This document shows positions 7,217 through 14,582 of a DNA stretch of 41,523 nucleotides, piece by piece (positions within the stretch are counted from its first letter, which is position 1; the number at the start of each line of letters is the position of its first letter). The stretch lies in IMG/VR virus record IMGVR_UViG_3300028024_000015, positions 1 through 41,523 of that record; one strand, 5' to 3'. The notes under the pieces were generated by a model that saw nothing but the letters and a program-made list of their open reading frames with translations, ran no database searches and was not told where the DNA came from. The DNA comes from a virus. A program made the translations under genes and the position numbers.

Positions 7217-8110
7217 TTACGCGATCGCAATCAAGCCACCGTTATTCCAGAGCTGGTTCGTGACACCGGGATTGGTTGTTGGCAATCCGCCACCACCGAG
7301 CGCAAGCAGGCCCGATGCGGTGATAACTCCGAAATACACTGGCGCTCCGGCTCCAGAGCCGCCCGGTACGACCGCGATAGTGCCGCCGTTGTACCAGACG
7401 TCACCCGCAGAAAGGCCGCCCGGCCCGGTCGGATAGTTCAATGGGGCCGTCATCCACAGCACGCCGCCATCATTGAAGAATCCAACGCTGTTGAACGCGA
7501 CGTTGTACTGAAACGGGAAGGCAATCAGACGCGCGTTCAGCAACTCTTGTAGAGCAGTGAATACCGTGTTATCGAATGACGCGATCGTGAACGTGTTACC
7601 CGATACCGTGATCGACGGCGGATTCTCGAGAACCGTGTAATCAGTCCCGTTCGCGCCGTTGAGAAAGCGGTTCACGCGGTTTTTTAGCCATCCGATAGTG
7701 AACATCTGACCGTCGCCACGGTACAGATTCCACGTCATCATCCGTTTGTAGATGTCGTCCGATGCGATCTGAGCGGTGCCCGATGTCGAATGCGAGAGAC
7801 CGTTATACGGCTCCATTTCGTTGTACGGGAACTCGTTATAGCCAGCGCGCGTGAAGCTTGTTTGCGTCGAAAGAACGGGGCGGGGAATGTTATAAATTCC
7901 CTGACCGATCCAGTCCAGTAACGCCCCCGAAATGTTGGGCGACGTATAAAGGCCTAACGGCGTGTTGTTGAACCAATCTAAATAGCCCTGCGACAGCGAG
8001 TTGTATGCCGCTACGAACGCCTGAAGGCTCTCGTCGTCAGAATATTGCTGGTACAAATACGACGGAATGATCTGCTGGAGCGGAGCGGTGCTGAATGACT
8101 CTATTTGCAT
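7217..8110 (-). CDS. Baseplate/tail protein gpI-like (DUF2612 type)
   Basis: This 297-aa protein follows the baseplate J-like gene directly (4-bp gap; TAAGGGC before the ATG), the position of P2 gpI or Mu gp48. The N-terminal 200 residues (QQYSDDESLQAFVAAYNSLSQGYLDWF) match the helical baseplate-to-fibre connector type often annotated DUF2612. SGALLDWIGQGIYNIPRP and MMTWNLYRGDGQMFTIGWLKNRV are also typical. The C-terminal third is different: Gly-rich, with two W-x-N-G-G-x-[IV]-x-[IV] motifs (VWYNGGTIAVV and LWNNGGLIAIA). These may be a fibre-docking surface. The protein is part of the virion baseplate. Confidence 0.75.
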   Translation of the reverse strand: MQIESFSTAPLQQIIPSYLYQQYSDDESLQAFVAAYNSLSQGYLDWFNNTPLGLYTSPNISGALLDWIGQGIYNIPRPVLSTQTSFTRAGYNEFPYNEMEPYNGLSHSTSGTAQIASDDIYKRMMTWNLYRGDGQMFTIGWLKNRVNRFLNGANGTDYTVLENPPSITVSGNTFTIASFDNTVFTALQELLNARLIAFPFQYNVAFNSVGFFNDGGVLWMTAPLNYPTGPGGLSAGDVWYNGGTIAVVPGGSGAGAPVYFGVITASGLLALGGGGLPTTNPGVTNQLWNNGGLIAIA

Positions 8111-8114
8111 GCCC

Positions 8115-9539
8115 TTACCCCTGTGTCACTGTGACGCCGGCAGAAGAGCAACTGAAATAACCCTCCGGGTCCGAAGGAACTATGCTTGTCCCTGCGGTCG
8201 GGCTGGCTACCACGCCGTTGATGGTTATCACGAACTGCAAAGTTGTGATGTTCTGCGAAGCGATAACCGACGACACCGAATCCCGAAATGCCGAGCCCAT
8301 CTCGAGCAGGTTGATCGGCTGGCCGACATAGATGGAATTAATGTACGACTGGATCGCGGGCGATGCGAGTTGCGCGACTGACGTTCCTGCCGTGAAGCTA
8401 GGCAATGTGGTATTCCACGTCACGGCAACGGTCACAGTCTGCTGCGGCGGATTTACGAACGTGACTGAGTACGTGTCGGGATTCTGGTAAAGCGAGACGG
8501 CCACATTGCGAGGGTTCGGCGTGAACTTCGCGCCGCTTGTGTAGGCTCCAAAGCCGGCACCATTCGTCGTGGTGGTAATCGTGTCGCCAGCAATCGACGC
8601 AACCGTATAGGTCAGGTTGTATGCGCTCGGCGTTGCACCCGTCACCGTGAAAGTCTGTCCAATCCCGAAACCGCTCGGCAGGTTCGTCGTGATGACAACG
8701 GGATTCGCCGCCGTCATGGTCGTGATGCCAAGTTGCGAACCCTGAAGGACCGCGATATCTGGAACGCTTTGAAGGACTGCGGTCGCCACCGAGTAGGCAT
8801 CGCCGCCGCCGCAAACGATCTGCCAGCCACCCGATAACTGATTGATCGACACCAGGCGTTGCTGAACGCCAATGATCTTGCCAAGCAGCGTTTTCACATA
8901 TGCGGGCGTGCCCGTAGACGCGACGATGCCAGCTTGCAGCACGCGCGCGCGATAGTCCTGCGGGCTTTCTGTCGTCGTTGCAGGCGTACCCGCTTCAGGA
9001 TTCGTCACCGTGACGGCGTAGGCGCTCGGAACGGATGTGACGAGCTTCGTGACCGTGCCAGCAGGAATAGAGAATGTTCCGCTCGTAGTGGCGACAGCAA
9101 ACAGTAGGGGACTGATACCGCCCGTTTCAATTACCCCGCCATCCTGCAAGCGATACTGGTTCGAACCATCGCCTACCAGAAAGCCCGGCTGGAATACATA
9201 TCCTGCTGGCCCGGAGAATTGCACATAGACGCTACCGTTTGCCGCCGAACCTTGGGGCACTCCAGCCTGCGCGCCGAGTTGCGCAAGAATAAACGCGTTG
9301 GCACCGTAAGGAGTAACAGAGTTGATGCAATCGACGCGCGCCTGATCGATCGTGATAAGTGCGCCGACGTCGGTGCCCGAAATGTCATCGATCAAACCGG
9401 CCGGCAACACCGTGTAGCCGGGCGACTGCGAGGCGACATAGTTAATCAGGTTCTGATATAGAGTCGCAGCAGGGGTAGCAATCGGCCCTGCGCTCGTCAT
9501 GACCAACGGTACGGTCGTCGGGCTAATGGTAGAAGCCAT
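8115..9539 (-). CDS. Baseplate wedge protein, gpJ/gp47 family, with inserted beta domain
   Basis: This 474-aa protein shows the gpJ/Mu gp47 pattern. Conserved blocks are LIDDISGTDVGALITIDQARVD (N-terminal), ESPQDYRARVLQAGIVASTGTP with an R near 210, and the C-terminal YINSIYVGQPINLLEMGSAFRDSV. Two copies per wedge form the ring that opens as the sheath contracts. Residues about 275-345 are an extra beta-rich insertion (IGQTFTVTGATPSAYNLTYTV) that resembles insertions in the sheath and cement proteins of this phage. The start at 9539 has no clear ribosome site. A terminator lies between it and the secreted fibre gene upstream. Confidence 0.88.
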   Translation of the reverse strand: MASTISPTTVPLVMTSAGPIATPAATLYQNLINYVASQSPGYTVLPAGLIDDISGTDVGALITIDQARVDCINSVTPYGANAFILAQLGAQAGVPQGSAANGSVYVQFSGPAGYVFQPGFLVGDGSNQYRLQDGGVIETGGISPLLFAVATTSGTFSIPAGTVTKLVTSVPSAYAVTVTNPEAGTPATTTESPQDYRARVLQAGIVASTGTPAYVKTLLGKIIGVQQRLVSINQLSGGWQIVCGGGDAYSVATAVLQSVPDIAVLQGSQLGITTMTAANPVVITTNLPSGFGIGQTFTVTGATPSAYNLTYTVASIAGDTITTTTNGAGFGAYTSGAKFTPNPRNVAVSLYQNPDTYSVTFVNPPQQTVTVAVTWNTTLPSFTAGTSVAQLASPAIQSYINSIYVGQPINLLEMGSAFRDSVSSVIASQNITTLQFVITINGVVASPTAGTSIVPSDPEGYFSCSSAGVTVTQG

Positions 9540-9550
9540 CTAGTCGGGCC

Positions 9551-9577
9551 AATAAAAAAGCCCGCCGTAGCGAGCTT
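9551..9577 (-). terminator. Rho-independent terminator, leftward
   Basis: An 8-bp stem (AAGCTCGC with GCGGGCTT, one G-U pair) with a UACG loop is followed by TTTTATT on the minus strand. It sits between the secreted 432-aa fibre gene and the baseplate J-like gene, that is, inside the baseplate operon. Confidence 0.85.
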
Positions 9578-9611
9578 GGGAATGAGGTGCCAGCGCGAGG
9601 CTGGCGCAGAT

Positions 9612-10910
9612 TTAGCGAGCGCGGCGGCAGCCGATAAATGAGTTGGTCGAGACAGTGCCAGAAGCGAAATTGGCCTGAACAACAAGGTAGACCGTCGTTG
9701 TTGAGGCGATCGAGATTCGAGTTGTCGTCAGTGGCGCAAAGGTAGATCCATAGGGCGTTCCAGATGTTGCCGAAATCTCATAGGCACCGAATCCGCTTGT
9801 AATGGCACTCAGTGCGGAAGTTGTGGTGCTGATGCCGGCAATCAGGACAGAAGCTCCGACGCTGACTGTGTACGCTACGGTTCCGTGGCAGTCCCAGTCC
9901 CCTGCCGTAAGGCTGACGGATGTCCCGTTGACCATCGTTCCATTCGACAGCGAAACACTCGAAGTGGTATTCGATAGAAATTCGCCGACCGATCCTGCAT
10001 TCGCACTGTCGTTCGTCGCCGTGCCAACGATACCGGCCGTACTTGACGGCGTAATCGTGCTGGAAGCAGTAATCGCGGAGGCTGCGAGCGTGCCAGTAAC
10101 GGTCGGTCCTGCAAGCGTCGGATTAGTACCGAATACCAAGGCGCCGGAGCCGGTCTCGTTTGAGATAACGCCAGCCAGTTGAGCGCTAGTCGTCGCAGCG
10201 AATTGCGCAAGCGTGCCGCCAGTGAGGGCGAACGTTGTGCCGCAAGCCAGCCCGGTTCCGCTAGTGAATTGCAGGGCGCTATTTGCCGTGCTGCAACTCG
10301 GAATTGCTACGGCAGTAGGCGAGGCCGTCGATCCGGTGACGTTCGCCACCATCGTATTTGCGGCTTGCGTCGCGAGGTTCGATAGCGCAACCGAACCCGA
10401 AGGCAGAGTCACCGTTCCCGATGCCGTCAGATTGGTAAATGAACCGGTCGATGCAACACTGGAGCCAATCGGTCCAGGGGCTGCGAAAGTCTGCCCGCCC
10501 AATGTCGATGCGTTGACATTGTTATTGCATATGAAACCGGCTCCATATGCATAATTCAGCGCACTGGTATTCGAGTTGCAACCGCTAGGCAGACCAACTA
10601 CCCCAGGGGACTGTGTGCTGTTAGACACGTTCCCGATTAACGAGTTGGGAATCTGCGGCGCAAGGCTTGACGGGCTGATTACACCCGATGCTGTTAATGT
10701 CCCATTAACCGTCAGATTGCTGACAATGGTATCGCCCGTCACCGTAAGGGCAGGAACGGTAAGCGGGCCTGTCAACGTCCCGCCAGCGATGCCGAGAACG
10801 TTCGCAAATGCGCTGTTCAGTTGGGCTGCGGTCAGAATCTGGCCGGGATTGAACTGTGCATGAGCCGCAGAACACGAGAACAGCAACAGGAATGCTAGGC
10901 GTCTTATCAT
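9612..10910 (-). CDS. Secreted-type tail fibre protein with two 17-spaced Cys modules
   Basis: This 432-aa protein starts with a Sec signal peptide (MIRRLAFLLLFSCSAAHA, cleavage after residue 18). Its ATG overlaps the stop of the wedge gene upstream (ATGA). After an LTAAQLNSAFANVLG segment typical of fibre N-termini come two copies of a ~45-residue module. Their cysteines lie at 111/128 and 206/223, each exactly 17 residues apart, in the context P-S-x-C-…-A-L-…-G-x-G-x-x-C. The C-terminal ~100 residues (LTAGDWDCHGTVAYTVSVGAS to FIGCRRAR) look like a jelly-roll head with one cysteine near each end. It is inserted between two conserved baseplate genes. Whether it is in the virion or exported is open. 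Confidence 0.8.
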   Translation of the reverse strand: MIRRLAFLLLFSCSAAHAQFNPGQILTAAQLNSAFANVLGIAGGTLTGPLTVPALTVTGDTIVSNLTVNGTLTASGVISPSSLAPQIPNSLIGNVSNSTQSPGVVGLPSGCNSNTSALNYAYGAGFICNNNVNASTLGGQTFAAPGPIGSSVASTGSFTNLTASGTVTLPSGSVALSNLATQAANTMVANVTGSTASPTAVAIPSCSTANSALQFTSGTGLACGTTFALTGGTLAQFAATTSAQLAGVISNETGSGALVFGTNPTLAGPTVTGTLAASAITASSTITPSSTAGIVGTATNDSANAGSVGEFLSNTTSSVSLSNGTMVNGTSVSLTAGDWDCHGTVAYTVSVGASVLIAGISTTTSALSAITSGFGAYEISATSGTPYGSTFAPLTTTRISIASTTTVYLVVQANFASGTVSTNSFIGCRRAR

Positions 10911-11311
10911 GCTAGTGTCGATGTTCCGAGAATGAACGTGCTATCGAGTTGCGGAGCGACGATTGACGAATCCACATAGGGCGTCAGGATCGCGCCGTTG
11001 TGGCAAACAGCCGTGACCTGGTAGACAGGCGGGAAAATGTTCTGCTGGCGGGTTATGGTCAGCGACGAGAAATATGGTGCGAACTGCTGCTGGATATTGT
11101 TCACGTAGAAGTCGGGCAGCACTTGCGTGACGATCGTCTGATACTGCGGGATTCCTGTATTCGAGTAAAACGGGCTCTCACCGAGATTCAGTTTCAGCGC
11201 CTGTGCCAGAGTAGTCAGCCAGCAATTGTCGTCATACCCTGCAGCATCGGTTGTTACTTCCACCCACGTTTTTGTGCCATCCTGATTGGAAATTCTTCCC
11301 CACGTGCGCAT
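10907..11311 (-). CDS. Baseplate wedge protein, probably gp25/GpW-like
   Basis: This 134-aa protein starts at the ATG at 11311, with GGGAG spaced 6 bp away. An ATG two codons upstream overlaps the GGGAG and is less likely. It reads WGRISNQDGTKTWVEVTT, then WLTTLAQALKLNLGESPFYSNTGIP. The latter resembles the L-x-T-x-x-G-E-x-P/F signature of the gp25-like wedge family. It lies between the spike gene and the J-like gene, exactly where P2 W or Mu gp46 lies. The match is partial, so the family is inferred mainly from synteny. Confidence 0.65.
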   Translation of the reverse strand: MRTWGRISNQDGTKTWVEVTTDAAGYDDNCWLTTLAQALKLNLGESPFYSNTGIPQYQTIVTQVLPDFYVNNIQQQFAPYFSSLTITRQQNIFPPVYQVTAVCHNGAILTPYVDSSIVAPQLDSTFILGTSTLA

Positions 11312-11356
11312 TGTCATCTCCCGGCGAATGCGCCATTTAAGCTAAAGAAGGGCATC

Positions 11357-11689
11357 ATGAAAAACCTGTTTGCTTCCCTGTTATTCCTCGCCGCCACGTG
11401 TGCGCAAGCGTTCCCGGCTGGCGTCCCGCAGAACTGTCAGGCTCCTCTCGCGCACGACATGGAAATGTCGAACATTCCCTATCTGCTGGAACTAGGACCG
11501 CAGTCGGCAAAAATCACGCGCATCGAGAACGTGGCGGGCACGCCTGCGTACGAATACCTTCCGGGTCTCTACAGGATTGATTGCTACGTGACCGTGCACT
11601 GGAGCAATGGCACGGTGGATTTCATGCACAAATTCAGCATGTGGGAGGATCGCTACGGTGGGCTCAAGGGCACCTATTCGGTGCGCTAG
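11357..11689 (+). CDS. Small secreted protein on the opposite strand (cargo gene)
   Basis: This 110-aa protein starts at the ATG at 11357 behind GAAGGG. It has a clear Sec signal peptide (MKNLFASLLFLAATCAQA, cleavage after residue 18). The mature part of about 92 residues has two cysteines (in VPQNCQAPL and YRIDCYVTVHW) that could pair in the periplasm. The family is unknown to me. It lies opposite to the baseplate operon, between the wedge and spike genes, and its TAG stop shares CTAG (11686-11689) with the spike gene's stop. A plausible lysogen- or infection-expressed envelope protein, for example for exclusion, but that is inference. A weak promoter-like TTGTCA lies at 11311-11316. Confidence 0.75.
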   Translation: MKNLFASLLFLAATCAQAFPAGVPQNCQAPLAHDMEMSNIPYLLELGPQSAKITRIENVAGTPAYEYLPGLYRIDCYVTVHWSNGTVDFMHKFSMWEDRYGGLKGTYSVR

Positions 11690-12342
11690 TTGATCGGCGG
11701 ATCGGTCTGAACCTTGGCGCCAGGACCAGGGAAATAGCCGTGTGTATGATCCTCGTAGCTATCACCGTTGATCAGCAGGCCCGAGCCGTTCAGCACGATA
11801 GTCTGTGATCCGAATGTCATCGTTATGCCGGTAGCGTCCAGCACTAGCGACGTCGTGCCATATGTCAGCGTCACGCCCTGCTGATTGACGACCGCCGACG
11901 AAGTAATGCCCTCTGTCGTTTGAGCGATTACGCCATTCGGCCCCTGCACCTGCGCCGCATCGGGATCAACGGGGCCGGAGCCAGCATTACTCACCGGCAC
12001 AAACACAAGGGCGCTCAGATTGCCGGGACGCGTCAGATTCGCAACGCCACCACCAAGACCGGAGACGCCGCCGAGATATGCATCGGCAGGCATCGTCACG
12101 CCCTTGTCGCCCACTTGCGTAGGCATGCGAATCCAGTTGCTCTCTGCCTTCGGGATGGTGATATTCGGTAGCGTGAGCGGTGTTGCATTCACTTCAAACG
12201 CAACGGTGACAATCGCGCCGTCTACGCTCACGACACGACACGGGAGCGCCCGGCCAGTGTTCGCAATCGCCTGCTGCGCCCGGTTGATCGCCAACTGGTT
12301 CGCGTTCTTCTGAACCCATAGCTTCGCGTAGTTATTAGCCAT
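11686..12342 (-). CDS. Baseplate central spike (P2 gpV / Mu gp45 type)
   Basis: This 218-aa protein has an OB-like N-terminal domain (GRALPCRVVSVDGAIVTVAFEV), then a beta-helical repeat region (VVNQQGVTLTYGTTSLVLDATGITMTFG), and ends in LINGDSYEDHTHGYFPGPG. The H-T-H near the tip matches the HxH metal-binding apex of P2 gpV and phi92 spikes, where a buried iron ion holds the needle point. It forms the trimeric membrane-piercing tip at the centre of the baseplate. Its start codon overlaps the end of the hub gene by 8 bp. Confidence 0.88.
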   Translation of the reverse strand: MANNYAKLWVQKNANQLAINRAQQAIANTGRALPCRVVSVDGAIVTVAFEVNATPLTLPNITIPKAESNWIRMPTQVGDKGVTMPADAYLGGVSGLGGGVANLTRPGNLSALVFVPVSNAGSGPVDPDAAQVQGPNGVIAQTTEGITSSAVVNQQGVTLTYGTTSLVLDATGITMTFGSQTIVLNGSGLLINGDSYEDHTHGYFPGPGAKVQTDPPIN

Positions 12343-13297
12343 TTGGATTCATGATGCAGTTGGCAATCGTCACCCACTGCGACGCATCGGCGGAACGGAA
12401 ATTGCCGATCTGGCGCAGTTCATTGACGATGAAATTGTTCTGAAACGTCGTCTCGTACTTGACAGTCGAGGGAGAGGCGCTTTGCCCCGTCGTCACGAAG
12501 CCCGGCAGGTTCTGCAACCCTTCCGGCATTCTGACGAGTCCGCCCATGACGAGATCGGCTCGAGCGACCATTTTTAACTGGATCGTATTGACCGCGATCC
12601 ACGTCGGCTGGCCGACGAAATCGGTAAAAACAAGCTGTATCGGTGCGGGCGAATACGTCGTATCAAACACGACTATCTTGCCGCCCTGAATCCCGATGTT
12701 CACGCGGTTATCAAAAACGCCCTCGGTAATGTCTCCAACCATTTGCGCGAGCTGGTCGAGCGTGCCGCAGACGTGAATCTCGTCATAAGCCTGAACGAGG
12801 TCCGCGCTGATATTCATCGTGATAGGCGTGTTCGGATACGCCACATCAAGCGTCTGGCGCAGGGCATCGGACAGCGACATGCCCGCGCGCCAGTTCAGGA
12901 CGAAATTCCCCGGATTATCCACCGTGTAGGCGGCCGGGATGATAACGAAGTCCAGTGTCTGCTCAAGCCCCTCCCAGTTGCCGAAGCACTGGAATACCTG
13001 GCCCCTCATGATCGTGCCAGCCTGAGCCGGATTGACCAGCGGCAACCCCGCCTTCATGCCCGCCTTCAGTTCCAGATTCATGCCCGCGAACTGCTGCGGC
13101 TGCGTCAGGTCTTTCAGCGATATGCCGTGGATGGAGACGGTCGAAGCGCCTGAAGGCGTTCCATACGGTGCGATCAGTGCGTCATAGTCAATCTGCAACG
13201 CGGCAGGATCATATATCCCGCTAGGGTGCGATGTCCACGTTCGGATTGGCGTCGTGCTGCCTTGCGGGGTGAGCGTGATTTCGTAGTAACGGCTCAC
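12335..13297 (-). CDS. Baseplate hub protein (gpD/gp27-like)
   Basis: This 320-aa protein lies between the plug protein and the spike, the usual place of the hub. Features include STVSIHGISLKDLTQPQQFAGMNLELKAGM (beta-rich hub domain), IMRGQVFQCFGNWEG and DALRQTLDVAYPNTPITMNISADL. The last is a helix-strand arrangement like that in P2 gpD/T4 gp27 hub domains. It would trimerise at the tail tip, joining tube and spike. The sequence match is at fold/pattern level, so the assignment rests substantially on gene order. Overlaps with both neighbours indicate coupled translation. Confidence 0.75.
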   Translation of the reverse strand: MSRYYEITLTPQGSTTPIRTWTSHPSGIYDPAALQIDYDALIAPYGTPSGASTVSIHGISLKDLTQPQQFAGMNLELKAGMKAGLPLVNPAQAGTIMRGQVFQCFGNWEGLEQTLDFVIIPAAYTVDNPGNFVLNWRAGMSLSDALRQTLDVAYPNTPITMNISADLVQAYDEIHVCGTLDQLAQMVGDITEGVFDNRVNIGIQGGKIVVFDTTYSPAPIQLVFTDFVGQPTWIAVNTIQLKMVARADLVMGGLVRMPEGLQNLPGFVTTGQSASPSTVKYETTFQNNFIVNELRQIGNFRSADASQWVTIANCIMNPNG

Positions 13298-13569
13298 GGT
13301 ACGATCTCAAAGTTTCCGGTATCTTCGCGATACAAAATTGTTGAACTGGAAAACACGCCCGGCGCCAGATAGATGTCATAGCTCAGCGGCGAGCCGACCA
13401 TCGCGCCCGACCATTTCACGTTTCCCGAAGAATCGACAATGGTGAGATACCAGCGTTGGCCGGTGATGTTCCATGTCACATTCCCCGCATAGCTTGCCCC
13501 GTCAAGCGTCAACGAGGCGGAGAAGGGCGGCGACGACAGGTTATTGGGCGTGAATGGGATCTTCGTCAC
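13294..13569 (-). CDS. Baseplate plug protein (Pam3 gp18-like)
   Basis: This 91-aa beta-rich protein reads SASLTLDGASYAGNVTWNITGQRWYLTIVDSSGNVKWSGAMV. This is the typical pattern of the small plug domain described for the cyanophage Pam3 baseplate (gp18), which closes the tail lumen inside the hub. It overlaps the hub gene by 4 bp (ATGA). A two-gene plus-strand cargo unit begins 31 bp upstream of its start, separating it from its probable operon partner at 14441-15181. Confidence 0.75.
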   Translation of the reverse strand: MTKIPFTPNNLSSPPFSASLTLDGASYAGNVTWNITGQRWYLTIVDSSGNVKWSGAMVGSPLSYDIYLAPGVFSSSTILYREDTGNFEIVP

Positions 13570-13593
13570 AGTGAACTCGAACGTGTGTATAAT
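13565..13593 (+). promoter_or_regulatory. Promoter of the RHH / GIY-YIG unit
   Basis: A perfect TATAAT lies at 13588-13593, with a poor -35 (GTCACA, 13565-13570) at 17-bp spacing. The -10 ends 6 bp before the ATG at 13600, so the expected transcript start is the A of that ATG. No ribosome-binding sequence can fit. The region from 13580 to 13600 is an imperfect dyad (ACGTGTGTATAATGTACGCA), a possible target for the encoded ribbon-helix-helix protein. Confidence 0.65.
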
Positions 13594-13599
13594 GTACGC

Positions 13600-13731
13600 A
13601 TGAAACGACTAAACTTTTTCCTCCCGGAGCAGGTCATCGCCGCTCTACAGGCCCTGTCAGAAAAAACAGGTTTGACGGTCAGCGAGCACATTCGCCGCGC
13701 TATCGACGCGTATCTGAAGAAGAACAAATGA
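13600..13731 (+). CDS. Ribbon-helix-helix (CopG/Arc-type) DNA-binding protein
   Basis: This 43-aa protein reads MKRLNFFLPEQVIAALQALSEKTGLTVSEHIRRAIDAYLKKNK. The strand RLNFFLP, helix QVIAALQALSEKTG, and TVSEHIRRAIDAYL form a complete MetJ/Arc-type ribbon-helix-helix, the minimal DNA-binding dimer. It ends in ATGA shared with the GIY-YIG gene, so the two are co-translated. Likely role: repressor of its own promoter, limiting expression of the nuclease. The start at 13600 is supported by homology and by the -10 box. Upstream in-frame codons are antisense to the baseplate plug gene. Confidence 0.88.
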   Translation: MKRLNFFLPEQVIAALQALSEKTGLTVSEHIRRAIDAYLKKNK

Positions 13732-14582
13732 ATCCGAATTGCGGAATTTATGCCATAACAGGGCCGAATGGCAGGCAATACATCGGACAATCGGTTTCTA
13801 TACACAGAAGATGGGGCGAACATAAGAGCCACTTACGATGTGGCATCCACCACTGCCGTTCCCTTCAGAACGCATTCAACAAGTATGGCGAGGCTGCCTT
13901 CTCGTTTTCAATAATTGCCGTAACTGAACCACGCCAACTTAACGACGTCGAGCAATTCGAAATAGACAGAAGACCAAGATACATGCTGTACAACGAAGCC
14001 TTATTCGTTGTGGCTTCCATGAAAGGAAGGCGACATACGCTGGAATCAAGGGAAAAAATGTCTAGATCCCTTCTCGGGATGGACCCGGAGAGGAAGAAGG
14101 CCTTCCGCGAAAACTTATCAAAATTAAAGACTGGATCAAAGCATTCCGCTGAAGTGCGCGAAAAAATGTCCATTTCAGCAAAAAATAGAGGTCCTCAAGC
14201 CAGGGCAAATATGGCAAGAAATGGCGAGGCGAATGCAAATTGGGGGAGAACTGGCAGCAAACACCCTAGATCCCGATCGGTAATGTGCATAAACAGCGGC
14301 ATGATATTTGAGAGTTGCGAAGACGCCGCGAAATGGTTGCGATGGAATGGTCACCCGAAAGCCCAAAAATGCGCAATAAGTTGGGCGTGCTCCGGTAAAT
14401 TCTCAACCGCCTACAAACAAGCGTGGTGTTATCTTGAGGACTACAAAGGCGACGACAAATATTGGTTGACTACTCCAGCTATGCCAGTCACGTTAGAAAC
14501 CGCATTCTGCGCGGCCGAGCCAATGGCAACAGAAGCATTTGACCATATTGAAGATCCAGCTGACGTCGCCGGGGTTACCTGA
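13728..14582 (+). CDS. GIY-YIG homing endonuclease with NUMOD3-type repeats
   Basis: This 284-aa protein has a GIY-YIG nuclease domain at its start: CGIYAITGPNGRQYIGQS (about 5-22), then R27/R28 and E31, and NKYGEAAFSF (about 52-61), with an E near 75. From about 100, repeats of the NUMOD3 DNA-binding type occur (HTLESREKMSRSLLG and HSAEVREKMSISAKN). A C-terminal helix-turn-helix-like region precedes TAYKQAWCYLEDYKGDD. The last ~44 codons lie antisense to the end of the convergent tail gene (14441-15181). This suggests that the original stop was lost or that the insertion edge lies near 14440. It is a free-standing mobile nuclease between baseplate genes. Confidence 0.93.
   Translation: MNPNCGIYAITGPNGRQYIGQSVSIHRRWGEHKSHLRCGIHHCRSLQNAFNKYGEAAFSFSIIAVTEPRQLNDVEQFEIDRRPRYMLYNEALFVVASMKGRRHTLESREKMSRSLLGMDPERKKAFRENLSKLKTGSKHSAEVREKMSISAKNRGPQARANMARNGEANANWGRTGSKHPRSRSVMCINSGMIFESCEDAAKWLRWNGHPKAQKCAISWACSGKFSTAYKQAWCYLEDYKGDDKYWLTTPAMPVTLETAFCAAEPMATEAFDHIEDPADVAGVT

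Noticed and set aside
13600-14582. Group I intron carrying the GIY-YIG gene
   Set aside because: No gene is interrupted: baseplate genes on either side are complete and in the opposite orientation, and no intron core elements were recognised.
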